Numbered from the stretch's first letter, positions 46,459 through 55,146 are shown. The stretch is DNA of 64,000 bases from Verrucomicrobiota bacterium (GCA_016222805.1 JACRQG010000028.1:103860-167859), one strand, 5' to 3'. Numbers and translations are program-made. The notes: generated by a model from the sequence alone, not told the origin.

Positions 46459-49380
46459 TCAGTCGAGATAGGCAAACTCGTTGGTGTTGAGGAGCACGAG
46501 GCAGAGGTCCGCCAGGCCCCTGAACTCCGCGGGCAGATCGCCGAGATGGCGGTCGGGAAGGAAGGCGTCGGCGGCCTCCAGCGGTTCGACGAAAGTGAAT
46601 TTCTCCCCGGTGTTTTCGTCGACCGCCTCCCGGATCACCTCGCGTGGCCGCGCGGGGCGTTCGATCGCGAGCGAAACGTGGCGCCGGTTCATCGCCTCCC
46701 AATGGGCGAGGGATTGTTGCAGCTCCGCCGGCGTCGGCGCGCGCCCGAAGGCCAGGGCGAAGGCGCGCTGCACGGCCGCGGGGCGTGATGCGGTTTCACG
46801 ACGGAGCCGCTCGGCCCAGGCGACGGCTCGCGCCAGGGAGGCTTCGCTGTTGAACAGGGCGAAGACCTGGGGCGTGACCGTGGACGCCTCGCGGGTTTCG
46901 CAGGAGAGGTCGGCGTTGGGGGCGTTGAAGACCTCCATAAACGGGTCGGGCTGGCCGCGGATCCGGAGGGCGTAGAGGCTGCGGCGGTGGCGTTGTTCCG
47001 GCTGAGGCGACGGCTGCCAGGCCTCGGCGAAGGTGCCCATCACCTGGCGGGGCTGGAGGGCGGCTTCGCGGTTGATTTCGGGCCGGACGGGAATGCCGCC
47101 GAGGGTGCGGTTGAGTTCGCCCGAGACGGCGAGGGAGGCATCGCGCAACTCTTCCGCTGCGAGCCGCCGCGCCGCAAAGACGGCGTGCAGCGTGCCGTGG
47201 GGATCGCGCTCGGTCACGAGGCTCGGCTGGGGATGCGAGCTGGAGCGCGCATACGTCGCCGAATTGAGGATGAGCCGGTGCAGCGCCTTGAGGGACCAAC
47301 CGCGCTCGATGAGCGTCGCAGCGAGCCAGTCGAGGAGTTCCGGGTGCGTCGGTTTCCGGCCGTTCACGCCGAAATTGTTGGGGTTGCCGGCCAGTCCGCG
47401 GCCAAAGTGCCAGAGCCAGACCCGGTTCGCGATGACGCGCGCCGGGAGGGGATTCTGCGGGGAAGCCAGCCAGGCGGCGAGGGCGGTGCGGCGTCCCGCG
47501 ATCTCCGCGGGGGCGCGGGCAAGTTCCGGGGGCATGTCTCCGAGGGAGGTCGGGGCACTCAGCATTGCCGGAACCACCGGCGCTCCGGGAGAGAAGGGAT
47601 CACCGCCCGTGAGGATCGCGGTCGCTTCCAGTTCACCCTGGGTGTGCGGGTCGGCGGGTGGTCGGAGGGGAGCGAGCACGCTGCTCAAGGCCGGGGTGCG
47701 TCCGCTGTAGACCGCGAGGGCGATGGGTTCGTAACGATCCAGCTCCCAGCGCAGTCGCTCGAGCCCCTTGCGGGCGATCCGCTCCAGCCCATAATCCTCC
47801 GTCGTGAAACCGGCGTGGCGGGGCGGCACCTGATCCTCCGGCAGGCCCTGGCGGAGCAGCGCGGCGCGCACCTCCGTGTAGCCGGCGTCGCGCCCGCGGG
47901 CATTCTTTCTGCCGGTGGTGCCGGCGAGCGCCTTTTCAAAGCGCGCCGGGTCGAGCTGTTTCGCGGCGTACCAGGCCCGGGCGGCGGTGATCGATTTCTC
48001 GTCGAGGCGGCGCAGGATCGCCCGGTAATGGGCGAGGCGGGCCTCGATCAGGCGTTTCTCCTCGAAGCCGGTCGTGTTCTCATTGGGGAGAAACGCCGCC
48101 GGGCGCTCCGCCAGTTGCGTGGTCGCGAAGATCGCCTGCAGCGCGTAGTAGTCCCGCGTCGGCACCGGATCAAACTTGTGGTCGTGGCACCGCGCGCACT
48201 GCAACGGGTGGGCAAGGAACACCTGGCCCACGCTGTCCGTCACGTCATCGAGGAAGCGCTGGCGCGCGATGCGGGGCACTTCCATGCCGGTGAGTTCCCA
48301 GGGGCCCATCCGCAGGAAACCGGTGGCGACGATGGCCTCCGGGTTGGCGGGCGCCAGTTCGTCGCCGGCGATCTGTTCCCGGATGAAGCGATCATACGGG
48401 AGGTCGGCGTTGAAGGACCGCACCACGTAGTCGCGGTAGCGCCAGGCATTGCCGCGGGCGAAGTCGTTGGCGAAGCCGCTCGTGTCGGCGTAGCGCACGA
48501 TGTCGAGCCAGTGGCGCGCCATTTGTTCGCCGTAATGCGGGGACTCCAGCAGGCGATCGATCACGGAGGCGAAGGCCGCGCCGTCAGGTGCGGGGTCGGA
48601 GACAAACGCGGCGATCTCCTCGGGCGTCGGGGGCAGGCCGGTGAGGTCAAACGTCACTCGACGCAACAGGGTGCGGCGGTCGGCGCGGGGTGCGGGCGGG
48701 AGTTGGGCGGTGGCGAGGCGCGCGTGGATGAAGGCATCGATCGGATTGGGCGCGGCATCGGCGGGTGACGTGGCCGGAACGGGGACGGCCGGGACGGGTG
48801 GTTTGCGCAGAGGTTGGTACGCCCACAAGTCGGCGGGTGGGTAGCGCCGATCGGTCCAGCCAGCAGACAATCCTCCGCTGGTCGGCACGCGGATGCCTTC
48901 GTCCTTGGTCCACTTCTCCGATTCGGCGAGGATTGCGGCGCGCTGCGTGTCATCGGGCCAGGGGGCCCCGCCGGCGATCCACGTGCGGACGTGTTCGACC
49001 TGGCGGGCGGTGAGGGCGTCGTTGGCCTTTGGCGGCATCGGTTCCCAGTCCGCATGGGAGCGGGTGACCGCGAGGTAGAGGGGGCTGGCGTCGGGCTGGA
49101 GGGGGACAATCGCGGGCTTGGCGCTGTCTCCGCCGGCGCTCGCGGCCTCGCGGGTGCGCAGGTCGAGTCCGCCCTTGATCTTGGCTTCGTCGCGTCCGTG
49201 GCAGGCGAGGCACTTGGCCTGGAGCAGCGGGAGGACCTCGCGGGCAAAGAGCTGTTCGGCGGTCCGGGAATCAGCCGGAGCGGAAGGGCGGGGGTCGCCA
49301 GCGGATGCCGGCGTCAGCGCGAGGAGCGCGATCGCGCAGGTCGCGGGACACAGGGCGGGTGAACGGCGCTGGGCCGGCAT
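46459..49380 (-). CDS. PSCyt1/DUF1549/DUF1553 cytochrome-type protein
   Basis: A 973-residue exported protein (signal peptide ending near PASAGD). Residues about 40-140 form the planctomycete-type cytochrome C domain PSCyt1 with one haem motif CLACHG and a likely distal Met in DWEPMPPKAND. DUF1549 follows (NPIDAFIHARLATAQLPPAPRADRRTLLRRVTFDLTGLPPTPEE), then a central helical part and C-terminal DUF1553 (RTALAAWLASPQNPLPARVIANRVWLWHFGRGL and LHRLILNSATYARS). It probably passes electrons from an unknown substrate at the envelope. It is cotranscribed with the DUF1501 gene downstream. Confidence 0.92.
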   Translation of the reverse strand: MPAQRRSPALCPATCAIALLALTPASAGDPRPSAPADSRTAEQLFAREVLPLLQAKCLACHGRDEAKIKGGLDLRTREAASAGGDSAKPAIVPLQPDASPLYLAVTRSHADWEPMPPKANDALTARQVEHVRTWIAGGAPWPDDTQRAAILAESEKWTKDEGIRVPTSGGLSAGWTDRRYPPADLWAYQPLRKPPVPAVPVPATSPADAAPNPIDAFIHARLATAQLPPAPRADRRTLLRRVTFDLTGLPPTPEEIAAFVSDPAPDGAAFASVIDRLLESPHYGEQMARHWLDIVRYADTSGFANDFARGNAWRYRDYVVRSFNADLPYDRFIREQIAGDELAPANPEAIVATGFLRMGPWELTGMEVPRIARQRFLDDVTDSVGQVFLAHPLQCARCHDHKFDPVPTRDYYALQAIFATTQLAERPAAFLPNENTTGFEEKRLIEARLAHYRAILRRLDEKSITAARAWYAAKQLDPARFEKALAGTTGRKNARGRDAGYTEVRAALLRQGLPEDQVPPRHAGFTTEDYGLERIARKGLERLRWELDRYEPIALAVYSGRTPALSSVLAPLRPPADPHTQGELEATAILTGGDPFSPGAPVVPAMLSAPTSLGDMPPELARAPAEIAGRRTALAAWLASPQNPLPARVIANRVWLWHFGRGLAGNPNNFGVNGRKPTHPELLDWLAATLIERGWSLKALHRLILNSATYARSSSHPQPSLVTERDPHGTLHAVFAARRLAAEELRDASLAVSGELNRTLGGIPVRPEINREAALQPRQVMGTFAEAWQPSPQPEQRHRRSLYALRIRGQPDPFMEVFNAPNADLSCETREASTVTPQVFALFNSEASLARAVAWAERLRRETASRPAAVQRAFALAFGRAPTPAELQQSLAHWEAMNRRHVSLAIERPARPREVIREAVDENTGEKFTFVEPLEAADAFLPDRHLGDLPAEFRGLADLCLVLLNTNEFAYLD

Positions 49381-49526
49381 GGACTAAAGGCGGGTGGGGA
49401 GGGGATTCGCCGTCCGGAGGGGGGACGGCAGCACGGACCAAAGCCGGATCGGGAAGGGAAGCAACAGGCTTCTGCGGGCAGGGGCGGACGGGGCAAAACC
49501 GCCAGAATTCTTCCGGCAAACCGCGC

Positions 49527-49554
49527 TTGACGCCGGCGGTGAAACCGCGACGCT
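49527..49554 (+). promoter_or_regulatory. possible promoter of tRNA-Glu
   Basis: TTGACG at 49527-49532 and gacgct (A at 2, T at 6) at 49549-49554 are separated by 16 bp, with the mature tRNA starting 15 bp further on. The -10 match is weak, but position is right. Confidence 0.35.
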
Positions 49555-49569
49555 TCCGCGCTGGCTCAC

Positions 49570-49644
49570 GCCCTCATCGTCTATCGGTTAGGACAGGAGA
49601 TTCTCAATCTTCAAAGCGGGGTTCGATTCCCCGTGGGGGCGCCA
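49570..49644 (+). tRNA. tRNA-Glu (anticodon CTC)
   Basis: The full cloverleaf can be drawn: acceptor gccctca/tgggggc, D-arm with gtct/ggac, anticodon stem ggaga/tcttc around the loop ttctcaa (anticodon CTC), T-arm cgggg-ttcgatt-ccccg, discriminator g and an encoded CCA. The 3' part is the attachment site of the integrative island, and a second copy of it lies at 59661. Confidence 0.93.
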
Positions 49645-49645
49645 A
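49615..49645 (+). repeat. attL (tRNA-Glu 3' end)
   Basis: The 31 bp agcggggttcgattccccgtgggggcgccaa is identical to 59661-59691. Homology continues weakly downstream (aatttc-aacccgc), because both copies are followed by a tRNA-type terminator. Confidence 0.9.
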
Positions 49646-49651
49646 AATTTC

Positions 49652-49685
49652 AACCCGCAACACTGCAAAGAGTTGCGGGTTTCTT
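49652..49685 (+). terminator. terminator after tRNA-Glu (island copy)
   Basis: Arms aacccgcaac and gttgcgggtt with a 10-base loop are followed by tctt. It lies just inside the island, which therefore supplies a terminator to the tRNA it interrupts. Confidence 0.7.
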
Positions 49686-49716
49686 GTTGGTCGGAAAGTG
49701 CCAAAAGTCACCATAT

Positions 49717-49730
49717 AGTCACAACACCTG
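49717..49730 (+). repeat. candidate integrase arm site (left)
   Basis: The sequence agtcacaacacctg is identical to 59567-59580 near attR, both in the same orientation and at similar distance from the att cores. A related ccaaaagtcac lies just before it. Confidence 0.5.
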
Positions 49731-49897
49731 CCGGGGTAGTCTACTTGGTTGGGGTGGTTTTCTTGGGACATGAATTGCTTCCGTCTTGGGCTGCTGGGAA
49801 GCTGCGGGGCAGGTGGGTAGCACCGATGGTTTTGTTGGGCTGAGGATTTGCGCCAAAGAGACGGATTACCTACTCAGCTTGCAGCTTCTTGCAGGTG

Positions 49898-50347
49898 TCA
49901 CTTGGGCACCTCGTAGACCTCGATAAGGGCTATGCCGGTAGTGCCGTTAACACCGGTAACGAGGACTGAGTAGTTGCCTGGCAGTAGAGTGGCCACGAGA
50001 GCCGCATCCTTGGAGGTTGAGGGGAGAGTGAATGCGCCAACTCCCGCGAAGACGGAAGCAAGCTCAGGTGTGCCGCCCCAATCGTTGTTTTCACCCAATT
50101 TGGCGGATTTGCTGTCGTAAAGCGCGAGCTGTGGATCGCTCGCTGCTCCGGGCACATGGAAAGCACTCAGGCCGGGGCCGATTGCGCGAACCAGAACCGT
50201 TGTTGGACCGGGGCCTTCGAGGACAAACCCCATGGTTACACCAGAACCTAGATTCTTGCGGACGGAGAGATTGACCAGCCGGGGAGTGGAAGCGCTGAAG
50301 GTCGCCGTTGGAGTCGCGTCGTAAACTTCAGCGAGAACTTTACCCAT
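49898..50347 (-). pseudogene. truncated Opitutaceae-type C-terminal secreted-protein domain
   Basis: A 149-residue ORF. It holds the end of one unit (VLAEVYDATP) and one full beta-rich module (PRLVNLSVRKNLGSGVTMGFVLEGPGPTTVLVRAIGPGLSAFHVPGAASDPQLALYD, NNDWGG, TGIALIEVYEVPK). From memory this module recurs at the C-terminus of very large secreted proteins in Opitutus and relatives, and is never a whole protein. No signal peptide is present, and the bulk of the gene is missing, so it is probably a remnant next to the attachment site. A free-standing small protein is the less likely reading. Confidence 0.6.
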
Positions 50348-50410
50348 TGCTGGGGTTATCCACCGGCCCCGGGTTCAGTTTCGCCCCGATGGCTTCGGCC
50401 AGTGCCGCCA

Positions 50411-50566
50411 AGCAGGCTACCCGCGCGGCAACTCCCGTCATCGGACTACCAGGTGACGGTGCTGGAGGTGGCCGCCTCCTCAGTGCAGGTCGAGGAGTTG
50501 ATGGCGATGGAGAGTCGCTGGAAGGAGAAACTTGGCACCCGGGAGTTCGGGCTGAACGCGAACTGA
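50411..50566 (+). pseudogene. GIY-YIG nuclease C-terminal remnant
   Basis: Fifty-one codons in a frame not listed in the ORF track. They read RQLPSSDYQVTVLEVA and then ESRWKEKLGTREFGLNAN before a stop, which matches the typical last ~45 residues of small GIY-YIG family nucleases (WKxKLGTRxFGLNxN end). The N-terminal GIY-YIG catalytic half and a start codon are absent upstream, so this is a broken gene. Confidence 0.6.
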
Positions 50567-50899
50567 AGGGGTGGGAGTTCGCTGGGGTGAATTTCTTCGC
50601 GCCACAGGTACTGCGAGGTCTGCGACACCCATTTGGGCCACGTGGTCAGGCGTGTCGTGGGGATTCGATGCCTTTCCGCAAGGGTGAGTTGCCGTTTCAG
50701 CGACGGACCCGCCCACTTTACCCCTGAGTCGAGGGTCAACCAGGATCGCAGCTTCGGTCTGGGGGAGGCGACTGGCGCACCACAAACGGAAAGAAGGCGG
50801 CGCCCGGCCGAGCCAATGTCGGTGTGCGATTGAATCGGGCCATGCGGGCACGTTGTTGCTTCCATCCATTCGTGCCGTGACGAGAGCCGGTTCGGCCGT
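50567..50899. other. island spacer without a supported gene
   Basis: This 333-bp stretch lies between the GIY-YIG remnant and the DUF429-HEPN gene. Minus-strand ORFs of 153 and 162 codons cross it but have no recognisable features and overlap the remnant, so I do not call them. The promoter for the next gene is probably here. Confidence 0.4.
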
Positions 50900-52114
50900 A
50901 TGTTCATTGGCGTGGAAGATCAGATAACAGTTGGGGTAGACGTCGGAGGTCCGTTGAAGGGCTTTCACGGCGTCGCCCTTCAGGGGCGAAGGGTGCTGGC
51001 GAAGACGAGGTCTGGCAGTGCCGCCACCATCGCTCAGTGGTGCCGCGAGGTTGACGCTTCCGTCGTGGCCGTCGACGCGCCGTGCCGGTGGCGTTCACCG
51101 GAGGGCGAGTCTCGCCTCGCCGAGCGCGAAATGGCCCGGGAAAGAATCGCGAGTTTCTCCACGCCGACACTGGAACGAGCCCGAGGGCACCCGTTTTTTT
51201 CCTGGATGATGAGCGGAGCGGAGTTGTACGCCGCGCTCGCGGAGAGCTTCCCGATCTACACTGGAGCGACTGGGCCGGAGCGCGTCGCCATTGAGACCTT
51301 TCCTCACGCCGTGGCGTGCGCCCTGGCCGGTCAGATAGTCCCGGCGAAGCGGAAGAATGAGACCAGGCGCGAACTGCTCCGGTTGTGTGGCATCGACCCT
51401 TCGGGTCTCGTCAATATCGACGAAATCGACGCGGCACTTTGTTCCCTTACTGGCGAGCGTTTCACGACCGGCGACTTCAAGGCATACGGCGATGCCGAGA
51501 GCGGCTTCATTGTCGTTCCGAAGGCACCGGTGGCAGGATTCGTAGGTAGCCGGTCTAAGGATCAACAAGCCGCTTCGCCGGCTCGCACCACCAGAGAGAG
51601 TCCGTCGTCATTTGGAGAGATGCGGTTCGATTCCGCTCCGATATTTGACCGAACCCTGACGTGGTCGTCGGCGATCGGGCTCTTCCTCCTGAACTTCGGC
51701 CATCTCGAGTTTCTGGTGCTCGCCTATCTCGAAAAGCAGTTAGGAGCCGCGGAGTTGGAACGGGTACGAGCCAAGCCATTCAGTGAGAAGGTTGAACGGG
51801 TCGGTGGACTGTTCGGTCGAACCGCGAACGAGCGCGGGGCTTTTGCGGCATTTATCCGCGCGCTTGGCCCGGTTCGTGAGCTGCGAAATCACCTCGCCCA
51901 CGGTTACCTTCAGGTTGTTCGGCGTCCAGAGACTGTCGCTCCGGTCATCGGCATCACGCGAACCGTGGATTTCGGTGGAATTTCCTCCGAGGAAACCCGG
52001 CATCTGACATTCGATGAACTCGTGCGGGCACTCAGCGCCCTGAAGGAAGTTACCGAGGAATTCGGGAGATTGACCGACAGCGAGGCAGGGTGGCGCCAAG
52101 GCCCGATGGGATGA
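50900..52114 (+). CDS. DUF429 (RNase H-like) - HEPN fusion protein
   Basis: A 404-residue protein. Residues about 8-215 are DUF429, a predicted RNase H-fold nuclease. Its acidic motifs are ITVGVDVGGPLKGFHG, VVAVDAPCRWRSPEGESRLAE, AIETFPHAVACALAG and a final DEIDAALCSLTG. After a ~25-residue linker, residues about 235-385 form an all-helical domain with AIGLFLLNFGHLEFLVLAYLEKQL and the sequence RELRNHLAHGY, which contains the RX4H signature (RNHLAH) of HEPN ribonucleases. The fusion of two possible nuclease modules on a mobile island suggests a defence or toxin function, but this is inference. It is followed after 175 bp by the NERD gene on the same strand. Confidence 0.75.
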   Translation: MFIGVEDQITVGVDVGGPLKGFHGVALQGRRVLAKTRSGSAATIAQWCREVDASVVAVDAPCRWRSPEGESRLAEREMARERIASFSTPTLERARGHPFFSWMMSGAELYAALAESFPIYTGATGPERVAIETFPHAVACALAGQIVPAKRKNETRRELLRLCGIDPSGLVNIDEIDAALCSLTGERFTTGDFKAYGDAESGFIVVPKAPVAGFVGSRSKDQQAASPARTTRESPSSFGEMRFDSAPIFDRTLTWSSAIGLFLLNFGHLEFLVLAYLEKQLGAAELERVRAKPFSEKVERVGGLFGRTANERGAFAAFIRALGPVRELRNHLAHGYLQVVRRPETVAPVIGITRTVDFGGISSEETRHLTFDELVRALSALKEVTEEFGRLTDSEAGWRQGPMG

Positions 52115-52289
52115 AGGCTTGGCCGGCGCGGATTGCTTTCAACTCCCTGGAAGCGCAGGGTGTCACCCGGGTTCCCATGGAAGAGAGCCGGAGTTACGGG
52201 AACTTGACGTGATTCGGGGTACAACGGTGGAACATTGCCTGGCGAACTACCCGGACGATCATCAGACTTAATGACCCTTTTGCTTGGAT

Positions 52290-53165
52290 ATGGTCTTGTT
52301 CTTCCTCCTTCTCTTCCTGTACCTGGCGTTGTTTGCCGGGACAATTTCGTGGCTTCGCTGGCGCCGTAAGACTCGCTGGCCTTTCAAGGAGGGGGACCGG
52401 TTATTGCGGGGCCCTGGCGAGGGCCTGCGAAGGCGGCTTCTTGAACTCGAAGAGCGTTTGCTCACGGTGATGGTTGGCACGATGATCGCCAGCACCGGAG
52501 TTGGCGCCGGATCGGTGCAGGTGAGCAAACTCCTGGGCATCCCAGCCTCCACCGCAGGTCTGGTGGCGCTGGTGGCGATCCTTCTGGTGACGCTGCTCGG
52601 TGTGGGTTGGGCGGTACGTCTTTGGCAGGAACGGGCCAATTGCTACCTGGGCTGGTTCGGAGAACGGATTACCGCTGAGAAGCTCATGCCTCTCCTTGCT
52701 CAGGGGTACTTCGTCTTCCATGATGTACCAGGTGAACCAGGGAAGCGGGGTTTCAACCTGGACCACGTCGTCGTTGGACCGACCGGCGTGACGGTGGTGG
52801 AAACCAAGACGCGCCGGAAAGGGAACGCTCGTCCTGGGTTCAAGGATCACGAGGTCGTCTTTGACGGCTCATACCTGGATTGGCCGTGGGGGAGAGATCG
52901 GCACGGAATTGAACAGGCACTCAGCGAGGCGGAGTGGCTCAGGAAATGGATCGCAGGGTGCACCGGATTGTCGGTTCCAGTAAAAGCCGTCCTCAGCCTT
53001 CCGGGTTGGTACGTCCGGGAAGCGCCGAGTCGCGAGCTTCGAGTGGTGAACCCTGGTTTCCTCCCGGATGCGATCCGCGGTCGGGGAGACCCGGTCCTGA
53101 CTGCCCATCAGGTGGACCTGCTCCGCCGCCAACTCGACCAGCGGTGTCGGGACGTCGAGGAGTAA
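52290..53165 (+). CDS. membrane-anchored NERD-domain nuclease-like protein
   Basis: About 291 residues; ATG at 52290, with a TTG two codons upstream also possible. The N-terminus has one TM helix (VLFFLLLFLYLALFAGTISWL), then a basic region and further hydrophobic segments (VMVGTMIASTGVGAGSV and TAGLVALVAILLVTLLGVGWAV). The NERD domain follows: LGWFGERITAEKL, YFVFHDVPGEPGKRGFNLDHVVVGPTGVTVVETKT. The Asp and the ETK triad correspond to the D-ExK metal site of the PD-(D/E)xK fold. NERD proteins occur in several bacterial antiviral systems. No Shine-Dalgarno sequence is evident, and the gap to the upstream gene is 175 bp. Confidence 0.8.
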   Translation: MVLFFLLLFLYLALFAGTISWLRWRRKTRWPFKEGDRLLRGPGEGLRRRLLELEERLLTVMVGTMIASTGVGAGSVQVSKLLGIPASTAGLVALVAILLVTLLGVGWAVRLWQERANCYLGWFGERITAEKLMPLLAQGYFVFHDVPGEPGKRGFNLDHVVVGPTGVTVVETKTRRKGNARPGFKDHEVVFDGSYLDWPWGRDRHGIEQALSEAEWLRKWIAGCTGLSVPVKAVLSLPGWYVREAPSRELRVVNPGFLPDAIRGRGDPVLTAHQVDLLRRQLDQRCRDVEE

Positions 53166-53403
53166 GAACGTAGTCGGTTGTGGGGTCGTGCAAGGCTGGG
53201 GGCGATTCGCCCTGCTCCTCGCTGCCTCTTGGCGTCGCTTGACCAAGGGGAAGTTCGACGATGTGTTGATTGTACCCACTGGTCGGTCCTGCAGCAACTG
53301 ATCCGTTGTGTGCCGTTGGACAATCCCCATGGCGCTGCGGCTCAAATCCCCGAGCTCGCCGCACCTGTCCTGCGCCAGGCAGACCTCCCCAACCCCATCA
53401 CCC

Positions 53404-55146
53404 ATGAGAAAACCGGAAATTGCCCGCGTCATCTCCGCGTCGCTGATCGCAATCATGACCCCAGCGTATCCTCCATTGTACTCGGCGGAAAAAGCCGGCG
53501 CGGAAAAGAGTAGCGGCGAGAAAGGTGGCTCTGGTGCCAAGGGTGGAGGCGACAAAGGCGGTGGCGACAAGGGAGGCGGTAGTGGAGGAGCAAAGGGAGG
53601 CGGCGAAAAGGGAGGTGGAGATAAGGGTGGGGCCGGGACCCGCGGAGGCGGGGAGAAAGGCGGAGGGAGTGCCGGCGGTGCCGGTGGTGGAAAAGGAGGA
53701 GGAGAGAAAGGTGGGGGGAGTGCCGGCGGCGGCGGAGTCGGCTCAAAAGGCGGCGGTGGCGCTTCGGGCGGAAAGGGAGGGGGCTCCGGTCCCAGCAATC
53801 CCGGTGATGGTGCTGGTTCGAAGGGTGGAGGCAGCGGTGGCGGACCCTCTGGCGCCAAGACCGGTGGAGGTGGAAGCACGGGGGCTGGAGGTTCTGGTAA
53901 CGCGGGAACGAAGGCCGGTGGAGGTGCCGGTGCTTCGGCTGGAACGAAGGGAGGTACCAGCGCACCGAGTTCGGGAGGAGCCGGCACGGTGAGCCCGAAA
54001 AGTGGCGCGGGCGGTCCGAAACCGGATACGAAGGCCGGGAGTGGAACGGGTGGCAAAGCGGCGGCCTCCGGGTCCGGTAAGGGAAGTGCGAACCCAGGAG
54101 CCGCCGGAGGTAAATCAACTCCAACGGCGGCCGAACTTGCGGCTAAGGCGGAGAAGAGTGCCGCCGAAGCAAAGGCCAAGGCGGATGCCGCGGCAAAACT
54201 CCTCGAACGAACGGTGGAAGCCAAGAAGGCCCAGGATGTGGAGCGGACGAAACGTGCCGAAGCACGTCGGGCGGCGGACGAAGCGGCGAAGGCTCGAAGT
54301 GACGCCGAAGCGAAGGAGCGCGCCGCCATGCAGGCGGCCCAAGCGGCATCGTCCGCGAAGGCCGCGGAAAAGGCCAAAGCGGATGCGAATGCCAAAACCA
54401 AGTCAGCGGAAGCAGCCAAGGCCGTCGAGACGGCGAAGGCGAAAGAGGCCTTGGCAGCAAAGTTGCAGCAAGAAGCCGAAGGGGCGGCGAAAATCACTGA
54501 TGCAAAGGCCAAAGCAGCGGGCATCGGAAATGCCCCGCTCGAAAAGCCACCCTTTTCTGCCACCCCAGGAGGGCAGAAGCTTTCGGCGGGTGTACCGGTG
54601 ACCGATGGGATCAAGACCGTCGGTACAGCCCAGAATCCTCAGGCGGGTAGCGCCGGCAATGTGCGCAATCGGGGCGAAAAGCGTCACGCCGGGATCGATG
54701 AAAAAGCCGCTGCCGCACGTTATACTGGCGCAGGAGAGGGCAAGGTCGTCGCTGCCACCATGGACCAGCGGTTGGGTGGCTACGTCACTGTGGAATATAA
54801 GGACAGCAAAGGCACGACGTGGGAGCAGCGGACGATGCACATGAAGGAATTGAACGTGAAGGTGGGAGACACCGTGAAGCCCGGAGACATCATCGGCCGC
54901 GGCATGGGTGCGGGGGACATCTTCAACGCGAAAGACGCAACGCCGGAACATATTCACAGCGAATTTCGCCGGGATGGGAGGCCGGTCGAACCCTACAGCG
55001 GCCGTGAACTCGACTTTAATGGCACCGCTGATGTGAGCGAACGGGAAAGAGCGGCGGAACGAGCCAAGGCGGAGGCTGACCGCGCAGCCAAGGAGGCCGC
55101 CGAAGCCGCCAAGAAAGCGGAGGAGGCCAAGAAAAAGGTGCCGTAG
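53404..55146 (+). CDS. secreted Gly-rich/coiled-coil protein with M23-like peptidase domain
   Basis: A 580-residue protein from the ATG at 53404, whose N-terminus (MRKPEIARVISASLIAIMTP) is a signal peptide. Residues about 30-250 are extreme low complexity: GGG, GGK and GGD repeats with Lys. Residues about 250-390 are Ala/Lys/Glu-rich, a likely coiled coil. The C-terminal ~130 residues form a lysostaphin-like M23 domain: NRGEKRHAGIDEKA (HxGxD), GKVVAATMDQRLGGYVTVEY, MHMKELNVKVGDTVKPGDIIG and EHIHSEFRRDG (HxH). Zinc ligands H, D and H are present. A short Ala/Lys helix ends the protein. A cell-wall-directed endopeptidase is likely; whether it is cargo toxin or housekeeping is open. Confidence 0.75.
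   Translation: MRKPEIARVISASLIAIMTPAYPPLYSAEKAGAEKSSGEKGGSGAKGGGDKGGGDKGGGSGGAKGGGEKGGGDKGGAGTRGGGEKGGGSAGGAGGGKGGGEKGGGSAGGGGVGSKGGGGASGGKGGGSGPSNPGDGAGSKGGGSGGGPSGAKTGGGGSTGAGGSGNAGTKAGGGAGASAGTKGGTSAPSSGGAGTVSPKSGAGGPKPDTKAGSGTGGKAAASGSGKGSANPGAAGGKSTPTAAELAAKAEKSAAEAKAKADAAAKLLERTVEAKKAQDVERTKRAEARRAADEAAKARSDAEAKERAAMQAAQAASSAKAAEKAKADANAKTKSAEAAKAVETAKAKEALAAKLQQEAEGAAKITDAKAKAAGIGNAPLEKPPFSATPGGQKLSAGVPVTDGIKTVGTAQNPQAGSAGNVRNRGEKRHAGIDEKAAAARYTGAGEGKVVAATMDQRLGGYVTVEYKDSKGTTWEQRTMHMKELNVKVGDTVKPGDIIGRGMGAGDIFNAKDATPEHIHSEFRRDGRPVEPYSGRELDFNGTADVSERERAAERAKAEADRAAKEAAEAAKKAEEAKKKVP
53517..53835 (+). repeat. degenerate tandem repeat coding GGxKGGG
   Basis: Short units of the type ggaggc(g)aaa are repeated many times, with variable spacing, inside the Gly-rich part of the secreted protein. 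The reading frame is kept throughout. Confidence 0.6.

Noticed and set aside
50446-50968. 153- and 162-codon minus ORFs
   Set aside because: They have no recognisable domain and lie opposite the GIY-YIG remnant, which has a diagnostic ending.
53453-54614. Minus-strand ORFs opposite the Gly-rich gene (223 and 581 codons)
   Set aside because: Their Pro/His/Arg- or Pro/Ala-rich composition is the antisense of the GGx repeat; the M23 domain and signal peptide support the plus strand.
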